Source: an uncultured Muribaculaceae bacterium (GTDB lineage Bacteria > Bacteroidota > Bacteroidia > Bacteroidales > Muribaculaceae). Taken from it: a stretch of DNA of 15,905 nucleotides. A program made the position numbers and the translations under genes. The stretch is from positions 1 to 15,905 of the forward strand of contig CAJUMR010000023.1 in NCBI GenBank assembly GCA_910587475.1, in the 5' to 3' direction. Each line of letters starts with the position of its first letter. Positions within the stretch are counted from its first letter, which is position 1. The notes under the pieces were generated by a model. The model made no database searches, was not told the origin of the DNA, and was given only the letters and a program-made list of their open reading frames with translations. This document shows, in pieces, positions 14,586 to 15,905 of this stretch.

Positions 14586-15269
14586 ATGACAAGACCATAT
14601 ATCGTTTGCCACATGGTGGCATCTATCGACGGACGCATCGACTGTGAGATGGTTGACAAAATCAGTGGCGATGAGTACTACGGGACTCTCGAGAAACTCG
14701 ACTGCCCTACCTTGTTGGAAGGCAGAGTCACTATGGAGCATTATTATGCCAAGAATGAACCATTCGTTGCCAATGATCCGACTCCGGCAGGCACGACATC
14801 TGTCTTTAAAGCGGCCGATTCTGATGAATATATGGTTGCGGTGGACACCCATGGCCGATTAAGATGGCCTGCCTCTGAAATCGACGGTGTGCCAATCGTC
14901 TGCATCGTGAGTGAACAGGTGCCCGGCGAATACCTCGACATGCTCAGAAATGAGGGAATATCATATATCTGCGTAGGACGCGATGCCATCGACCTACCTG
15001 CTGCGATGGAATTACTGCGCAATAAGTTTGGAGTGGAACGCATGGCTGTACTCGGTGGCGGGCATATCAACGGTGGTTTTCTTGCGGCAGAACTGATTGA
15101 CGAAGTGAGCCTGCTGCTCGCGCCCGGCATCGACGGACGCAAGGGGCAGACCGCCTTGTTCGATGGAATTGCGGATATGGACCGTATGCCGGTAAGACTT
15201 TCGCTTGAGAGCGTCGAGCAGATTGAGCGCGACATGCTGTGGTTGCGCTACAAACCGCTTTACAAATAA
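14586..15269 (+). CDS. RibD C-terminal/dihydrofolate reductase-like oxidoreductase
   Basis: This 227-residue single-domain protein has the RibD-C (DHFR-like) fold, typical of NADPH-dependent reductases such as the pyrimidine reductase of riboflavin synthesis. Seen motifs are VASIDGRI (11-18, substrate region), LLEGRVTME (43-51), the NADPH-binding GGG in VLGGGHINGGFL (155-166), and LIDEVSLLLAPGIDG (170-184). There is no deaminase domain, so it is not the bifunctional RibD. Stand-alone members act on various substrates and are often poorly characterised. It has its own promoter, faces away from the hydrolase operon, and is followed after 56 nt by an ABM-type monooxygenase gene, suggesting a small redox operon. 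Confidence 0.85.
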   Translation: MTRPYIVCHMVASIDGRIDCEMVDKISGDEYYGTLEKLDCPTLLEGRVTMEHYYAKNEPFVANDPTPAGTTSVFKAADSDEYMVAVDTHGRLRWPASEIDGVPIVCIVSEQVPGEYLDMLRNEGISYICVGRDAIDLPAAMELLRNKFGVERMAVLGGGHINGGFLAAELIDEVSLLLAPGIDGRKGQTALFDGIADMDRMPVRLSLESVEQIERDMLWLRYKPLYK

Positions 15270-15325
15270 CCTGACAGATAAAGGACTTGAAACATACACA
15301 ATAATCAATCAAAAACTATTTAACC

Positions 15326-15601
15326 ATGCTAAGATTAAACTGCTTTATCTCTGTATCAAGAGAAAACCGTGAGGAAGTGTTGTCCGCAGCACGACGACTG
15401 ACCGAAGCCTCCCTGAAACAGGACGGATGTATAGCTTACGATATATTTGAAAGCGCCACTCGTCCTGAAGTTATGATGATCTGCGAAACCTGGCGCGACC
15501 AGATTGCACTGGATGCCCATAGTGCGTCAGATGTTTTTGTAAAGGAAGTTGGTATAATGCGTTCACTTGCAGATATGAAATTGGAAACTTTCGAATTCTG
15601 A
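15326..15601 (+). CDS. Antibiotic-biosynthesis-monooxygenase (ABM) domain protein, putative quinol monooxygenase
   Basis: This 91-residue protein is a single ABM ferredoxin-like domain. Visible hallmarks are the start MLRLNCFISVSRENREEVLSA divided over 1-21, the helix ending in LTEASLKQDGCIAYDIFES (25-43), the central strand MMICETWRDQIALDAHSAS (50-68) with the usual W and H, and the final strand. YgiN-type members oxidise quinols without cofactors; others degrade haem or act in polyketide synthesis. The length and absence of haem-ligand features point to the YgiN-like group. It lies in the reductase operon and is followed by a strong terminator 24 nt after its stop. No signal peptide is present. 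Confidence 0.85.
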   Translation: MLRLNCFISVSRENREEVLSAARRLTEASLKQDGCIAYDIFESATRPEVMMICETWRDQIALDAHSASDVFVKEVGIMRSLADMKLETFEF

Positions 15602-15625
15602 AAAGACCCCGTACTATAACCTATC

Positions 15626-15660
15626 AAGCCTTGTAGCCAATCGGCTGCGAGGCTTTTTTT
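15626..15660 (+). terminator. Intrinsic terminator of the reductase-monooxygenase operon
   Basis: A 13-bp stem with two G-U pairs, arms 15626-15638 (AAGCCTTGTAGCC) and 15643-15655 (GGCTGCGAGGCTT), closes a 4-nt AATC loop and runs into seven T's (15654-15660). It starts 24 nt after the monooxygenase stop. Confidence 0.92.
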
Positions 15661-15748
15661 AGTGTCGAGCGGGACGTGCAATGACGTCAATCGTAGAAAT
15701 TGGTTATCATCTGCTGTCATGTGGTATTTTTTCTCCGTAAATCCTATA

Positions 15749-15756
15749 TAATTTTG
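15749..15756 (+). promoter_or_regulatory. -7 promoter box of the O-acetyltransferase gene
   Basis: TAATTTTG matches the Bacteroidetes -7 consensus and lies 24 nt before the ATG at 15780, downstream of the preceding terminator. No TTTG is found at the -33 spacing, so the promoter may be weak or activator-dependent. The leader would be about 17 nt and A-rich just before the start codon. Confidence 0.6.
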
Positions 15757-15779
15757 CATCGTAAAAAAATTAAAGTGAG

Positions 15780-15905
15780 ATGGAATTACATGAATTTCTT
15801 GAAATGATGGAGCGTCGCGAAACAGTCCCGGCCGGTTCTGCAGCACACGAACTGATGCACAGGTGTTATGCTGAATCGCAACGCCTGATGCTCGACTATA
15901 ATACC
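15780..15905 (+). CDS. Sugar O-acetyltransferase (partial, N-terminus only)
   Basis: Only 42 codons lie in the window, and the frame is open to the right edge. The start MELHEFLEMMERRETVPAG and the helix HELMHRCYAESQRLMLDYNT match the N-terminal maltose-acetyltransferase-type cap (Mac domain) of hexapeptide-repeat sugar O-acetyltransferases of the Maa/LacA family. These enzymes transfer acetyl from acetyl-CoA to a sugar hydroxyl. The diagnostic left-handed beta-helix repeats would lie beyond the window, so the call rests on the N-terminal pattern only. It has its own -7 box at 15749-15756. Confidence 0.68.
   Translation, partial: MELHEFLEMMERRETVPAGSAAHELMHRCYAESQRLMLDYNT

Noticed and set aside
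15436..15846. A 136-codon minus-strand open frame
   Set aside because: It crosses the monooxygenase gene, a strong terminator and the acetyltransferase start in antisense, with no coding signature.

Overview
The window looks like ordinary chromosome from a member of the Bacteroidales, most likely a gut species of the Muribaculaceae/Bacteroidaceae kind. Reasons: seven intergenic promoters carry the Bacteroidetes -7 box (TAnnTTTG), four of them with a TTTG -33 box or close variant 19-21 nt upstream; starts lack Shine-Dalgarno sequences and have A/T-rich upstream stretches; and the run thrS-infC-rpmI, the tpiA/SPOR/folE cluster with a DoxX-type membrane protein, and a DUF1599 protein are typical Bacteroidales neighbourhoods. 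The family-level placement is inference. No tRNA, rRNA, CRISPR array, IS element, phage gene or att site was seen, and no stretch over 300 bases lacks a gene.

Layout. Twelve of the 15 genes lie on the minus strand, so they read right to left. (A) 1-2677: thrS, infC and the start of rpmI form a translation operon with its promoter at about 2742. (B) 2794-6603: a DUF1599 protein overlaps a DoxX-like membrane protein; tpiA, then a secreted SPOR-domain protein and folE, follow with their own promoters. Metabolic and envelope roles are mixed here. (C) 6717-14326: one long unit begins at a strong promoter (14353-14384) and encodes an alpha/beta hydrolase, a membrane-anchored MurF-like ligase, a divergent D-Ala-D-Ala-type ligase, an ABC-F ATPase and a secreted M13 metallopeptidase. 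It ends at a clear intrinsic terminator (6650-6692). (D) 14586-15601: divergently transcribed on the plus strand, a RibD-C/dihydrofolate-reductase-like reductase and a small ABM-fold monooxygenase have their own promoter and terminator. (E) From 15780 a plus-strand sugar O-acetyltransferase begins and runs off the window.

The most interesting part is block C. The Ddl-type ligase and the MurF-type ligase catalyse consecutive steps: the first makes a D-Ala-D-X dipeptide and the second attaches it to the UDP-MurNAc-tripeptide. Here the MurF-like enzyme has about 160 residues of membrane domain fused to its N-terminus, and the Ddl-like enzyme differs from classical Ddl at its acceptor-site motif and carries a Gly/Lys-rich tail. 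With the co-transcribed hydrolase this looks like a dedicated, membrane-located peptidoglycan-precursor (or other D-amino-acid ligation) module, distinct from ordinary cytosolic Ddl/MurF. That function is inference. Other points worth attention are a perfect 12-bp inverted repeat that contains the SPOR-gene promoter, a hairpin in the infC-rpmI spacer, a terminator whose T-run overlaps the next gene's -33 box, and an internal duplication in the DUF1599 protein.
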